Positions 24,909-34,426 of a stretch of DNA of 42,488 nt are shown piece after piece. The notes under the pieces were generated by a model, which made no database searches, was not told the origin of the DNA, and worked only from the letters and a program-made list of their open reading frames with translations. Source of the DNA: Adonisia turfae CCMR0081. Lineage in GTDB: Bacteria; Cyanobacteriota; Cyanobacteriia; Phormidesmidales; Phormidesmidaceae. Where the stretch lies: the NCBI RefSeq assembly GCF_011009555.1, contig NZ_QXHD01000003.1, forward strand, positions 131,488 to 173,975, written 5' to 3'. Made by a program: the position numbers and the translations under genes. The first letter of the stretch is position 1. The number at the start of each line of letters is the position of its first letter.

Positions 24909-26654
24909 CTAAGCCGCAATTCTCCAACTTTGAGATTGCTGCTGTGCATTCCATAGGTTGGCATAGCGCCCCTTTTGGTTTAACAACTCCCCGCTGGTTC
25001 CCTGTTCCACAATCTCACCGTCTTCCAACACTAAAATCAAATCAGCGTTGGTAATTGTGGATAGACGATGGGCAATAACAATGACAGTTTTATCAGCAAT
25101 CAAATGATTGATAGCGGTTTGAACAGCCACTTCACTTTCCGTATCCAAAGCTGAGGTGGGTTCATCTAACAGCACAATGGGAGCATCCTTAAGTATCGCC
25201 CGGGCAATGGAAACCCGCTGACGTTCTCCGCCTGATAGGGTACCGCCAATTTCACCAATGCGGGTATCGTAACCATGGGCTAATCTCATAATAAACTCAT
25301 GGCAGTTAGCGGATCGAGCTGCTGCTTCCACCTCCATATCAGTGGCCTCGGGTTTGGCCATGCGAATATTGTTGAGGATAGTATCGTCAAATAGATATAC
25401 ATCCTGAAACACCACCGAGATTGATGTCATTAAATGAGTGGCATCCACCTGGCCTACATCAACACCGCCAATGCGGATAGCGCCCTGTTGCACATCGGCA
25501 AAGCGGCTAATGAGTCGAGTGATGGTAGTCTTGCCACTGCCAGACGGACCTACCAACGCTGTCAGTGATTTAGAAGGTAATTGAAAAGACACGTTTCGCA
25601 ACGCCCACTCTTGCTGCTGGGCATAGCGGAAGGACACATGCTCGAAGGTAATGTCAAACTGAGTCAGCTGCGTGGAAGCAGGATGTACGGGTAGGGCAGG
25701 AATAGCCATGACGGTTTCGACGCGTTCTAAGCCAACTTCCATCAAATCTAGAATGCTGGTGTAGGCAATTAGTTGAGAGATCGGCTCAGTAAATCGCATA
25801 GCGATAACAATTAGGGCAAGCAAAACAGGAATAGAGAGGCTGCCTTGCAAAATAAACAAAATACCTAAACTAATGATCAACAAAATGCCAACTTCTACCA
25901 ATGTTGCCATGGTCACCAGAGGTAGCGTAATCAACCGCTCTCCTTTAGCTTGAACCTGGCGCTGACGATCGAGGGCCGCTTGCAGCAATTGTGAGCTTGC
26001 TCCCACTTGTCCAGTAGATTTAAGGACGGGTAATCCCTGGATATACTCAACAATTCGGGACGCTGCCTCGGCATCGGCCATGGAAACATCTCGCAGGGAT
26101 CTTTTGACTAAATCCCGTGTGTAGCGATAAATGGGAATGGCCAAGGGAAATGTCAGCAACAGTGAAACCGCCAGTCGCCAATCAATAAATAAGGTTACTA
26201 GTACCGTCATCAGCGGTACAATTAAGGTCTGAATAATCAAGGTTGCTAAACTACCAATCCAGAGAACAATTTCACTGACATTGCCACTCATGACAATATT
26301 GAGATCCCCTGATTGTCGTTTATTAAGTTCTTCCAATGGCATTTGTCGTAGCTTCTCTGCCAACCGCAGTCTAAGGTCATAGGCCATATCGGTGGAGGTC
26401 AGCCATCCAAAGTCCAGCTCTCGCCAGCGAATCGCCCCTTCTCCGATCACCAGAAAACTGAACAGGGCAAGCAACCGCCAAACCTGCTGTATATCAATAC
26501 CAGGAGAAGCCATTAAGGCCGATAGCAGTGGAAAAAAAAGTGCAAAGATAATTCCTTGAATAATAGAAGCGCCAACAGATAATAGAAGTGTGGTTTGCAG
26601 TTGAGGCTGATGGGAACCTGCAACACGCATCATGCGGCGATATGTATTAAGCAT
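24909..26654 (-). CDS. ABC half-transporter, siderophore uptake type (YbtQ/IrtB-like)
   Basis: About 581 residues from the methionine at 26654, whose ATG overlaps the end of the methyltransferase by 8 bases (translational coupling). Six membrane helices (about 20-290) are followed by an ABC domain with Walker A GPSGSGKTTITRLI, signature LSGGERQRVSIARAIL and Walker B IVLLDEPTSALD. The fold is that of exporters, but in yersiniabactin (YbtPQ) and mycobactin (IrtAB) systems such paired half-transporters import the ferri-siderophore. It probably pairs with the ABC protein encoded at 27525-29345. Its location in a siderophore locus with a TonB receptor supports import, though export cannot be excluded. 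Confidence 0.88.
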   Translation of the reverse strand: MLNTYRRMMRVAGSHQPQLQTTLLLSVGASIIQGIIFALFFPLLSALMASPGIDIQQVWRLLALFSFLVIGEGAIRWRELDFGWLTSTDMAYDLRLRLAEKLRQMPLEELNKRQSGDLNIVMSGNVSEIVLWIGSLATLIIQTLIVPLMTVLVTLFIDWRLAVSLLLTFPLAIPIYRYTRDLVKRSLRDVSMADAEAASRIVEYIQGLPVLKSTGQVGASSQLLQAALDRQRQVQAKGERLITLPLVTMATLVEVGILLIISLGILFILQGSLSIPVLLALIVIAMRFTEPISQLIAYTSILDLMEVGLERVETVMAIPALPVHPASTQLTQFDITFEHVSFRYAQQQEWALRNVSFQLPSKSLTALVGPSGSGKTTITRLISRFADVQQGAIRIGGVDVGQVDATHLMTSISVVFQDVYLFDDTILNNIRMAKPEATDMEVEAAARSANCHEFIMRLAHGYDTRIGEIGGTLSGGERQRVSIARAILKDAPIVLLDEPTSALDTESEVAVQTAINHLIADKTVIVIAHRLSTITNADLILVLEDGEIVEQGTSGELLNQKGRYANLWNAQQQSQSWRIAA

Positions 26655-27489
26655 TTTTATGAATCTGCAAGTGTAGAATACGGCCACCCTGTTTAAAAAG
26701 AGGGATCAGGATAGGAGCAATGTATCTTGCCCATAGGGGTAAACGAGCAGTATGGGCAGCAATCCTGGTCAGATAACAATGTTCGCTCTTGAGCGTAATG
26801 CCAGGTTCCCAGTTTTCTAGATCTTTGGAGTTGTCAATCCCTGACTTAAATTCAGCATCTGTTTTAGATACGGTGTCATGATTAGCTGAATTATTGGATA
26901 TTCTGCGGCTAATCACATCGAAGATGAACTCTGTCGGTGATAGGCGTGTGCAAATTTGTGACATCAGGGCTCGATTATCGGCCTCACTTAAATAACAAGA
27001 AACGCCTTCCATGACAATCACAAGATGCTGGTTAGGTAATCGCTGGATTTGATCAATCCAGGAAAAATCTAAAACAGATTTTCCAATAAATTGGTAGCGC
27101 TCGTTTTCTTCAAAAAACTTACGCCGCAGCTCAATCACGTCAGGTAAATCTATTTCATACCAACGGACACTGCCGTTATCAATTCTGTCAAATCTTGTAC
27201 AGAGTCCACAGCCTAAGTTAATAACGGTTGCATTGGGTTTGTCAGTCAGCAGCTCTCTGATGATCTGATCAAATTCCTGTAACCGAACGATAACCCCCAG
27301 ATTGGACTTCCATCCCTTAGCATACCTATTGAAATCGTAATTAATTTTGTCTAGGACTTCTACTGCTTTAAGGTCTTGAAAAAAGCTATCGGGTCTCTGT
27401 GTTTCAAGATATCGGGCATACAGGGTAATTAACAACGTTTCGGTCACCCCTGTTAATTTTTCAGTTGATTCACGTTGATAGGCGCTCAT
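26647..27489 (-). CDS. LCM-type SAM-dependent O-methyltransferase
   Basis: 280 residues with GGAAG upstream of the ATG. NATVINLGCGLCTRFDRI (NLGCG at 91-95) is the SAM-binding motif, followed by VRWYEIDLPDVIELRR and LVIVMEGVSCYLSEADNRAL. These are hallmarks of the leucine carboxyl methyltransferase family, often linked to polyketide or NRPS tailoring. It lies between two ABC half-transporter genes, 35 bases after one and overlapping the other, so it is made with the transporter. Likely roles are methylation of the siderophore's carboxyl or phenolic oxygen, or of a released product. A carboxyl methylation would remove an iron ligand, which would be unusual. Confidence 0.82.
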   Translation of the reverse strand: MSAYQRESTEKLTGVTETLLITLYARYLETQRPDSFFQDLKAVEVLDKINYDFNRYAKGWKSNLGVIVRLQEFDQIIRELLTDKPNATVINLGCGLCTRFDRIDNGSVRWYEIDLPDVIELRRKFFEENERYQFIGKSVLDFSWIDQIQRLPNQHLVIVMEGVSCYLSEADNRALMSQICTRLSPTEFIFDVISRRISNNSANHDTVSKTDAEFKSGIDNSKDLENWEPGITLKSEHCYLTRIAAHTARLPLWARYIAPILIPLFKQGGRILHLQIHKNA

Positions 27490-27524
27490 GTCACTTCCAT
27501 AACAAGTATCGATTCATACTATTC

Positions 27525-29345
27525 TCAAGAACCGCTGCTGCTGCCAGCTACAGCGTTAGCGCTGATTGATTTTTGTCTGTTTAAGCCCCAATTCTGAGCG
27601 GCTTGATGACGCGACCATAGCTGGTTGTAAAGGCCATTGGCAGCAATCAGCTGGTCGTGGTTGCCTAGCTCTATTAAACGACCTCGATCAAGTACAGCAA
27701 TTTGGTCGACCTGAACAATGGTTGCTAATCGATGGGCAACGACTATCAAGGTTTTATCTCGGGTGAGGGCTGCGATCGCAGCTTGAATCAATGCCTCATT
27801 TTCTGGGTCGGCAAATGCTGTGGCCTCATCTAACACCACAATAGGATTATCCTGGAGAATAGCGCGGGCGATCGTGATACGCTGACGCTGCCCCCCCGAC
27901 AACTGTCCTCCCCGTTCACCCACTAAGGTGCCATATCCCTGAGGTAAATCCAGAATAAAGCCATGGGCCTGGGCCGCTTGAGCCGCTTCCTCTACTTCTT
28001 TTTGAGTGGCATCAGGGCGACCTAGTTTAATATTGTTGAAAACAGTATCTTGAAACAAAAAGGTATCTTGAAAAACAAAAGAGACCCAGGACATTAGCGT
28101 CTCCGAGGTCATCTGACGAATATCCACGCCTCCAATTTCAATAGCTCCCTTATCAACATCCCAGAATCGAGGGAGCAGACGAGCCAGGGTGGTCTTACCA
28201 GCCCCCGATGGTCCGACTAAAGCGGTCACACTGCCCGCTGGCAACTGAAGCGATATGTTTTGCAAGGCAGGAGCCCCATCGCCATAGGCAAACGTGACAT
28301 TGCGGAAGGAGATCGATGAGTCCGCAGGCTGTTGCGGCTGCATGGGTTGAGGCAACGTCGGCTCCGCTAACACAGCACTAATCCGCAACGCCCCAGCATT
28401 GGCCTGATTAATCAGGTAAGAAAGGGTAAAAATAGGTTTAAACGCACCACACAATCGAGGAGCTAGCAACAGAAAAACTAAGAATCTCGGTATTGTTAAA
28501 CTCCCATGGGAGACCAACCATGTTCCCACCGTAGATACCAATACCAGGGTAGGTAATGGTTCAAATAAGAGAGACCCTAAACGAGCAGAAAACTGAGTCT
28601 TATTATTCCAATCCCGCAGGCTTTGGGCAAAGGCATCGAGAGCTGTTTGGAATCGTGCAAATGAACTACTACCATCGTCAAAGGTACGCACCACTTGCAT
28701 ACCCTGAACAAATTCAATAATTACACTATTAATAGACTCATTGGCTTGATCGTAGGCATCTCGCTGATCTTTATAGTCTCGCAATGCTAGTTGAATAAAG
28801 ATTAATCCTACGGGTAACACCATTAAGGTCGTCAACCCTAATCGCCAATCGGCAATTAGCATGGCTATCAAAGAGACTATCGGAATGGTGTACGCCTGAC
28901 CGATCAATGGAGTACTGTCAGCCACAAAGGCGTGAAGAGATTTAACGTCGTCTTGTACCAGCTTTTTGATCGCGCCTGAACCAGTGGCAATAACATATCC
29001 CAGGGGAACTTTGGCCAAATGTTCAGCAAGTGCGGTACGTAAAATCACCTCAAGGTTAAATGCCCCAATGTGGGAAACTCTAAATGCAAAGCTGCGAGAT
29101 GTAAAAGCGATAAGCACTAAGACGACGGCCACTGCAACCCAACACCAAATTACCTCTGGCACCGGTGCTACAGATAGTGATTCCGCAGTGATGAAGGGAA
29201 TAGTCAATAATGAGGCAAGACTGCTACAAGAGCTCAGGGCAGAGAGTGCGATCGCAACAACAATTCGCCCCTTAACCGGAGCCATGGTGCTCCAAATCCC
29301 AGTTGGTGGCTGAGTAAAGTGTGACTTAGTCATGGGCTTTTTCAT
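27525..29345 (-). CDS. ABC half-transporter, siderophore uptake type (YbtP/IrtA-like)
   Basis: About 606 residues. The frame extends to 29375, but a methionine at 29345 (MKKPMTKSHFTQPP) or 29333 is preferred, because the tandem operator lies at 29385-29418. Six membrane helices are followed by an ABC domain: GPSGAGKTTLARLL, LSGGQRQRITIARAILQ and IVVLDEATAFADPE. In the D-loop region the usual SALD is FADP, as in siderophore half-transporters of the YbtP/IrtA group. There is no fused siderophore-interacting (flavin reductase) domain of the mycobacterial IrtA kind. It starts a three-gene operon with the methyltransferase and the second half-transporter. Confidence 0.88.
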   Translation of the reverse strand: MKKPMTKSHFTQPPTGIWSTMAPVKGRIVVAIALSALSSCSSLASLLTIPFITAESLSVAPVPEVIWCWVAVAVVLVLIAFTSRSFAFRVSHIGAFNLEVILRTALAEHLAKVPLGYVIATGSGAIKKLVQDDVKSLHAFVADSTPLIGQAYTIPIVSLIAMLIADWRLGLTTLMVLPVGLIFIQLALRDYKDQRDAYDQANESINSVIIEFVQGMQVVRTFDDGSSSFARFQTALDAFAQSLRDWNNKTQFSARLGSLLFEPLPTLVLVSTVGTWLVSHGSLTIPRFLVFLLLAPRLCGAFKPIFTLSYLINQANAGALRISAVLAEPTLPQPMQPQQPADSSISFRNVTFAYGDGAPALQNISLQLPAGSVTALVGPSGAGKTTLARLLPRFWDVDKGAIEIGGVDIRQMTSETLMSWVSFVFQDTFLFQDTVFNNIKLGRPDATQKEVEEAAQAAQAHGFILDLPQGYGTLVGERGGQLSGGQRQRITIARAILQDNPIVVLDEATAFADPENEALIQAAIAALTRDKTLIVVAHRLATIVQVDQIAVLDRGRLIELGNHDQLIAANGLYNQLWSRHQAAQNWGLNRQKSISANAVAGSSSGS

Positions 29346-29384
29346 AATGCGGCCATCGTAGCTAATATCAAGCAATACAACATT

Positions 29385-29418
29385 CTTGAAACGGATTTTT
29401 TTATATTGAAAACGGATT
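29385..29418 (-). promoter_or_regulatory. Tandem operator upstream of the ABC operon
   Basis: Two ACGGATT half-sites (GGAT at 29393 and 29414) are spaced exactly 21 bp, separated by a T-tract and TATTG. The element matches the one at 33343-33377 in front of the TonB receptor almost base for base from GGATTTTTTT through ATTG to CGGAT. A further GGA copy at about 29462 and an inverted ATCCG at about 29435 lie nearby. Direct half-sites two helical turns apart are typical of AraC-family activators, here presumably the regulator encoded at 33388-34392. Confidence 0.75.
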
Positions 29419-29465
29419 TTTTCCCTTGTCTTTTATCCGTTGCTTCACCGTATTTTTAAAACGGA

Positions 29466-30659
29466 CTATTGTGCCAATGTTAGCGTTCGACGCATCAGAA
29501 GAATCGTTAAAAAGGCCACCGCTACACCTACTCCGAAAACTCCTTGATAACCGATTGCTGAAGCAACTACACCACTCATACCAGCCGCCATAAAGCTACC
29601 CAGATAAACAATGGATGTTTGAGCCGTATAGTCTGTTCCTGGAGCTGCCAATTGACTTTTATCCATCATGACAGTGGATGACACCGTAAAAGTAGCACCA
29701 CTAGCAAAACCAGTTACTATGGTGACAAAATGGAGAACTAATTGATGACTAATACCCGATGCAGGCAACAGGTATGTCAAAATAGCAATCATTTGTACTC
29801 CCCCAAAAAAGATTAGAGAGCGCTTTCGCCCCATGGGCACCACGAGCAATCCTGATATCACAGCGCCTGCAATGCTAGCGCCATTGCCAACTACTCCCAA
29901 GAGCCAACCGATATCAGCCAATGACAACCCAATATCCACCAAAAGGGGGCGAAACATGCTATCCGCCATGGTGCCACCAATAAGATATAACGTGAGTAGC
30001 ATCAGCCAACGCCACACCCCAGGACGACGATAAAAATTGGCCAGATCCATCCAAATAGGTGCTTTATGAGCTACCTTTGAAGAATGTTCCCGATATTGCA
30101 ATATCGGGAAAAGTGCAACTACTATAATCAATGCCAGGGCAAGCAGACTATGTCGCCAGCCCCACTGATTGAGTAAAACCAGCATGGCACCGCCCCCCAA
30201 CATCGCCCCCAAATAATTACCTGTCATTTGGATGCCGTTGCCCCAGCCTCTCTCGGTTGGAGTTAGTAGCCTCACTGCCAAAGCATCTGTGGCAATATCT
30301 TGGCTAGCAGCTAATGTGGCCATAAGCATCAGTAACCCAAACAACAACATAAAATTGGTTTGGAAGCTTACAAATGCACAGAGGGCAGCCACACCCGCTA
30401 ACAGTAATTGAAACGTAACAATCCAAAAACGGTAATGTCCCCAGCGGGTATGGCCATAGCGATCAATTAAGGGAGACCAAAACACCTTCAGCAACAAAGG
30501 CAGCGCTAGCAGATAAACCAGCCCAATGAACTCCAAAGACACCCCCTGTTGGCGCATAAAAACAGGCAGCGCCTGGACAAAAAACATCAGCGGAATGTAC
30601 TGCGAAATATACAGACTGCTCAAGAGGAGTAATTTACGGCCCCGTCTGTGACTGTTCAT
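29466..30659 (-). CDS. RhtX/FptX/YbtX-like MFS siderophore permease
   Basis: 397 residues, 12 helices. LLKVFWSPLIDRYGHTRWGH and ASQDIATDALAVRLLTPTER are the signature segments shared by AmpG and the RhtX/FptX siderophore permeases. FptX moves ferri-pyochelin across the inner membrane in Pseudomonas, and YbtX occurs in the yersiniabactin island. Its ATG follows the receptor's stop codon with no gap (TAAATG), so the two are translationally coupled. That makes a role in siderophore handling very likely; the direction of transport cannot be read. Confidence 0.88.
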   Translation of the reverse strand: MNSHRRGRKLLLLSSLYISQYIPLMFFVQALPVFMRQQGVSLEFIGLVYLLALPLLLKVFWSPLIDRYGHTRWGHYRFWIVTFQLLLAGVAALCAFVSFQTNFMLLFGLLMLMATLAASQDIATDALAVRLLTPTERGWGNGIQMTGNYLGAMLGGGAMLVLLNQWGWRHSLLALALIIVVALFPILQYREHSSKVAHKAPIWMDLANFYRRPGVWRWLMLLTLYLIGGTMADSMFRPLLVDIGLSLADIGWLLGVVGNGASIAGAVISGLLVVPMGRKRSLIFFGGVQMIAILTYLLPASGISHQLVLHFVTIVTGFASGATFTVSSTVMMDKSQLAAPGTDYTAQTSIVYLGSFMAAGMSGVVASAIGYQGVFGVGVAVAFLTILLMRRTLTLAQ

Positions 30660-33236
30660 TTAGAAATTAGACTTGAACTGAACACCATAGGTTGCTGGAG
30701 CACCAAAGGAACCTGCCCGTTGCCCACCGATATCAAAGCCTTGAATAATATATCGAGTATCAAAAAGATTATTGGCAAAAAGATACACCCCATACTGATC
30801 AAATTCATATCCCAGACGAGCATTTATCAATGCATAGGCATCTTGTTTCAAAGTATTAGCCTCATCAAAAAATGTCTTGCCAACACCCTGCAATTCTAAC
30901 CGGCCAAACAATCCAAACGGTGCTCGATACTGAGCTGCTACATTGTAGGTCAACTCGGGGGCATAGGGTAGGCTGTTGCCATCAAAATCAACCCCCGTAT
31001 TGGCGTCAGTGAAGTTGGTAAATTCAGCATCAACCAAACCTAATCCCGCTAGCAAATCCAAACCTTCAAGGGGCGTTGCCCTTATATCAAATTCCAAACC
31101 CGTGATACTAACATCGGCATTGTTTACACTATCAGTAAATAAGGTGATTGGATTAAATGTAGCCACCTGATAATTGTCGACGGGATTATGAAAAAGAGAG
31201 AGATTGACCCCTAGACGATCATCAAACCAAGTAGTTTTAGCCCCCACTTCAAAGTTCCAGGAGCGCTCAGCATCAAACACTAGAGAAGCCTCACTGCCAT
31301 CTGCAAAAACATTGACACCAGCCGGACGGTAGCCCCGTGAAATGCTGCCATACAGGGTAGCCTCTGGACTCAACCGGTAGTCAATAGCAAAGCGTGGTAA
31401 AAGTGCATCAGAACTTTGATCGACATCTTCAAATGTAGCCAAGGGAGTGTCAGGAAAACCTGGAACACGAAATACCTGGTCAAAGCGTGAAAGCTCACTG
31501 TCGGTATTCTCGTACCTCAGACCGACAGTGAGACTCAACGGATCAATCGGCCGATAGCTAACTTGGCCAAATGTCGCCCAAGTTGTATCGCGAGAATCTG
31601 CGGTATTAATACTGCTAGATCCCGGAATGGTCATTGGCCCCAAAACCGCTGCCGCATCATCCCCAAAAATCGACTTAAAGCCATTATTGTCAAACTCTCT
31701 AGACTCAAAGTAACCGCCTACAATCCACTGCAGCTGCTCCGCTGCTTCTGGAGATTGCAAGCGTAATTCTTGAGTCCATACGGTTGAATCCAACTTGCTG
31801 GTAGATCGCAGTACATCCGCCACTGTTAGATCAACTTCCCCCAGAGCGTCCTGTTCCGAGAAGCGACGGGTGGTAATCGAAGTCACTCGGAAATCTGGCT
31901 GGAGATAGGCAACCTTCAAAGATTGACTATTAGTATTGAGATCGCTGAAGCCATTAAAGTCCTGTTCTATGTCAAAGGGATCATCATCCAACAATACTAA
32001 CGGATAGGCACCATCTTGATAATCTTCCAAGGATGCATTAATGGAAATGTCCCATGCGTCCGTTGGTGTCCACCGTAACTGTGCCCGACCTGTCCCCCCT
32101 GATTTCTCATCAAACTCCTCATCTAAAAAGCTGTTGTCATAAAAGCCATCACGCCGTTCAAAGCTACCGGACAGTCGATAAAACAGCTCATCTTCAATAA
32201 TCGGGCCGCTTACCCCAGCTTGAAGGCCCAGGTTTTCTTCGCTACCGTAGCCGAGGGCACCATTGAACGACAATTCATTCGTCGGTTTGCGAGTGATAAT
32301 ATTGACTACCCCAGCCTGACTACTGCGGCCATAGAGGGTGTTTTGCGGCCCCCGCAAAACTTCCACTTGTTGAAGATCAGGCAGATCAAGGTCAAGGAAA
32401 CTGCCATAGTCATAGGGCACATCATCAACATAGAAGGCCACCGGATCCCGAGAGCCAAAGTTTTGGTTAGATAGACCACGCATACTGTAAAACGTAAAAC
32501 TACGGCTGCCAGTGGCCGAAAAAGAGGAAAAGTTTGGGGTATTGCCAGCAATTCCATCAAGGGTGGTAATGTCTCCATCTTCCAGTTCATCTTCAGTGAG
32601 CACGGTTAGACTAATGGGAACATCCTGAACAACTTCAGACGTTTTCTCCGCTGTGACCACAATGCGCAGAGTATTTTCCTCAGCCAAGTTATCCGTCGCT
32701 GCTTGTACAACGCTAAACAACAGTCCTGTTTCCTCTACAGTGATATCTGCAAATGGAGCTTCACTGACCCCCGAAATAACTACCCGCACCTGACTGTCGG
32801 GTTGATTGCTAACACTGACCAAGGCAATGTCATCCGTCAGATCCACTGCTTGAAACTGTTCACCATCCGCCAAAACTAAAACTGCATTTGGAATATCTGC
32901 AATCAAATCATTGCCAACAACAGAGGGGGAAACTGGTAACAGTTGCCCTGTCGAGGCTCGTAAAAACAAATCGACACCCGAGTCGGTAGGAACCAGCCGA
33001 ACATCTGTAATCTGAGTTAAAGTCTCAACTTGAACCGGCACCTCAATATCAGACCTGGGCGACTGAGATAACCAATCTTCGTTAGCTTCTACCGCAGCAT
33101 CTACTAGACTCACTGTGGAAGACTCTTCATCTAGCCTTGCCGTTAATCCCACGGATTCAGCATGGGCCGTTGAACAAATAAAAATCCATGATAGACCAGC
33201 TAAACATAAGCTCTTTAGCAGATACAGTTGTCTCAC
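30660..33236 (-). CDS. TonB-dependent ferri-siderophore receptor with AMIN domain
   Basis: 858 residues. A signal peptide (MRQLYLLKSLCLAGLSWIFI, cleavage near TAHA-ES) is followed by an AMIN domain (about 65-170, ITDVRLVPTDSGVDLFLRA), common in cyanobacterial receptors and probably contacting the cell wall. The plug domain (about 190-315) contains VVTAEKTSEVVQDVPISLTV and VEVLRGPQNTLYGRSSQAGV. A beta-barrel of about 540 residues ends with a terminal aromatic (GVQFKSNF). Receptors of this type import ferri-siderophores with TonB-ExbBD energy. It is the first gene after the AraC regulator in the same direction; the 151-bp gap holds a Fur-like box and the tandem operator. Confidence 0.95.
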   Translation of the reverse strand: MRQLYLLKSLCLAGLSWIFICSTAHAESVGLTARLDEESSTVSLVDAAVEANEDWLSQSPRSDIEVPVQVETLTQITDVRLVPTDSGVDLFLRASTGQLLPVSPSVVGNDLIADIPNAVLVLADGEQFQAVDLTDDIALVSVSNQPDSQVRVVISGVSEAPFADITVEETGLLFSVVQAATDNLAEENTLRIVVTAEKTSEVVQDVPISLTVLTEDELEDGDITTLDGIAGNTPNFSSFSATGSRSFTFYSMRGLSNQNFGSRDPVAFYVDDVPYDYGSFLDLDLPDLQQVEVLRGPQNTLYGRSSQAGVVNIITRKPTNELSFNGALGYGSEENLGLQAGVSGPIIEDELFYRLSGSFERRDGFYDNSFLDEEFDEKSGGTGRAQLRWTPTDAWDISINASLEDYQDGAYPLVLLDDDPFDIEQDFNGFSDLNTNSQSLKVAYLQPDFRVTSITTRRFSEQDALGEVDLTVADVLRSTSKLDSTVWTQELRLQSPEAAEQLQWIVGGYFESREFDNNGFKSIFGDDAAAVLGPMTIPGSSSINTADSRDTTWATFGQVSYRPIDPLSLTVGLRYENTDSELSRFDQVFRVPGFPDTPLATFEDVDQSSDALLPRFAIDYRLSPEATLYGSISRGYRPAGVNVFADGSEASLVFDAERSWNFEVGAKTTWFDDRLGVNLSLFHNPVDNYQVATFNPITLFTDSVNNADVSITGLEFDIRATPLEGLDLLAGLGLVDAEFTNFTDANTGVDFDGNSLPYAPELTYNVAAQYRAPFGLFGRLELQGVGKTFFDEANTLKQDAYALINARLGYEFDQYGVYLFANNLFDTRYIIQGFDIGGQRAGSFGAPATYGVQFKSNF

Positions 33237-33277
33237 GTTATTTCCTCACAACACAATAGGGGTAAAAGTATGAAACA

Positions 33278-33296
33278 GAAAATGAAAATTATTCTC
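33278..33296 (-). promoter_or_regulatory. Fur-like box before the TonB receptor
   Basis: The minus-strand 19-mer GAGAATAATTTTCATTTTC agrees with the Fur consensus GATAATGATAATCATTATC at 14 of 19 positions. It lies 42-60 bases upstream of the receptor start, where Fur binding would give iron repression of receptor and permease. Confidence 0.6.
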
Positions 33297-33342
33297 AATA
33301 CTATGCTGATGTGATGGTAGGACATGCCAATGGCTATGTCCT

Positions 33343-33377
33343 CTTCAAGGTGGATTTTTTTCTATTGCAAGCGGATC
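33343..33377 (-). promoter_or_regulatory. Tandem operator upstream of the TonB receptor
   Basis: Two GGAT half-sites, at 33352 and 33373, are 21 bp apart with seven T and CTATTG between them. It is nearly identical to the element at 29385-29418. It lies between the AraC stop codon and the Fur-like box, the position expected for an activator site at the receptor promoter. Confidence 0.75.
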
Positions 33378-33387
33378 GCACTCTAAC

Positions 33388-34392
33388 TTAAGAACGGAGT
33401 TTGTAGCATCTAGGGGACATTCCGAATTTTTTCTTAAATGCAGCACTAAAAGATGTCGCACTGGTATAGCCGACCGCTTGAGCCACTTCTGTCACCGTTG
33501 AATAACTTGCCTCCAGCAACGTTCTTGCTCGCTCCATCCTGTGATGATACAAACAGCCAAATGCGGTAGTACCAAACACCTGACGAAATCCTCGCTTTAA
33601 CTTATAATCATTGAGTCCAACCTGCTGTGCTAGCTCAATCAAAGACGGAGGGTTTACCAAATTACTCAGCAGTACTTCCTTAGCGTAATGAATTCGATCA
33701 ACTTCATCCGACTTTAAGGGAGACTGGAGCTGAGTTGAACTATCTGCCGAACGATTTAAAGGCAGTTGCAGAGCAATGAGTTCAAGCGCCCGACCTTCTA
33801 GATACAACCGGCGTGTTACTCCTTGGTAAGGACAATTTAAAGTCTGTTCTGCTGCTTGAAATACAGCTTGAGACATGGTTTGGATTCTTGATAGAGGAGT
33901 TGCCCTTTGCCCCTGCAAAATAGTTTGCAAGTCCCCAGAAATTTGATCAGTCTGATCAGCCACTAGGGCTTTTAATGTAGAGATTCCAGCAATAACTTCA
34001 ACATGAATGATGGGTTGACGTGGCTGATATTCAATCCACTGCCCGCAGCGTGCAGCAAAACTCACTCTATTTTGTCTCGGAGTGAGATGATACCCATCTT
34101 TAAGGGGTGAAAAATCGCCTCTAACATACCCTGACAGAGATGACTTAAACCCAATTACCTCTCGGTAAAACTGATTTGAGACCTCTACAGTAAAAGGCTC
34201 GGAAAACTCAAGATACTCTATCGATATTTCTAAACCCGGCCGCAGCCTAATTTGTCGCCAATACCCCTTACCGACTCGAGGTGATAGCTCTAACACTGCA
34301 TCAGTGGAATCTAGCTGCACACACGAACCAATCTTCTGCCCCCATTCTGCAAATAAATTATCAACGTTTTTAGCAGAAAAGCTCACTTGCAT
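33388..34392 (-). CDS. PchR/YbtA-like AraC-family siderophore regulator
   Basis: 334 residues. The N-terminal 230 residues form a sensing domain; RCGQWIEYQPRQPIIHVEVI resembles the corresponding region of PchR-type proteins. The C-terminus has two HTH motifs: PPSLIELAQQVGLNDYKLKR, then TVTEVAQAVGYTSATSFSAA with FKKKFGMSPRCYK. PchR and YbtA activate receptor and biosynthesis genes when their own ferri-siderophore is present. Here the likely binding sites are the two tandem GGAT operators at 33343 and 29385. A similar pair is not obvious before the biosynthetic genes at 35444. Confidence 0.9.
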   Translation of the reverse strand: MQVSFSAKNVDNLFAEWGQKIGSCVQLDSTDAVLELSPRVGKGYWRQIRLRPGLEISIEYLEFSEPFTVEVSNQFYREVIGFKSSLSGYVRGDFSPLKDGYHLTPRQNRVSFAARCGQWIEYQPRQPIIHVEVIAGISTLKALVADQTDQISGDLQTILQGQRATPLSRIQTMSQAVFQAAEQTLNCPYQGVTRRLYLEGRALELIALQLPLNRSADSSTQLQSPLKSDEVDRIHYAKEVLLSNLVNPPSLIELAQQVGLNDYKLKRGFRQVFGTTAFGCLYHHRMERARTLLEASYSTVTEVAQAVGYTSATSFSAAFKKKFGMSPRCYKLRS

Positions 34393-34426
34393 GCATAAGG
34401 CCTCCAGCTAGATTATTTTGCCTGCC

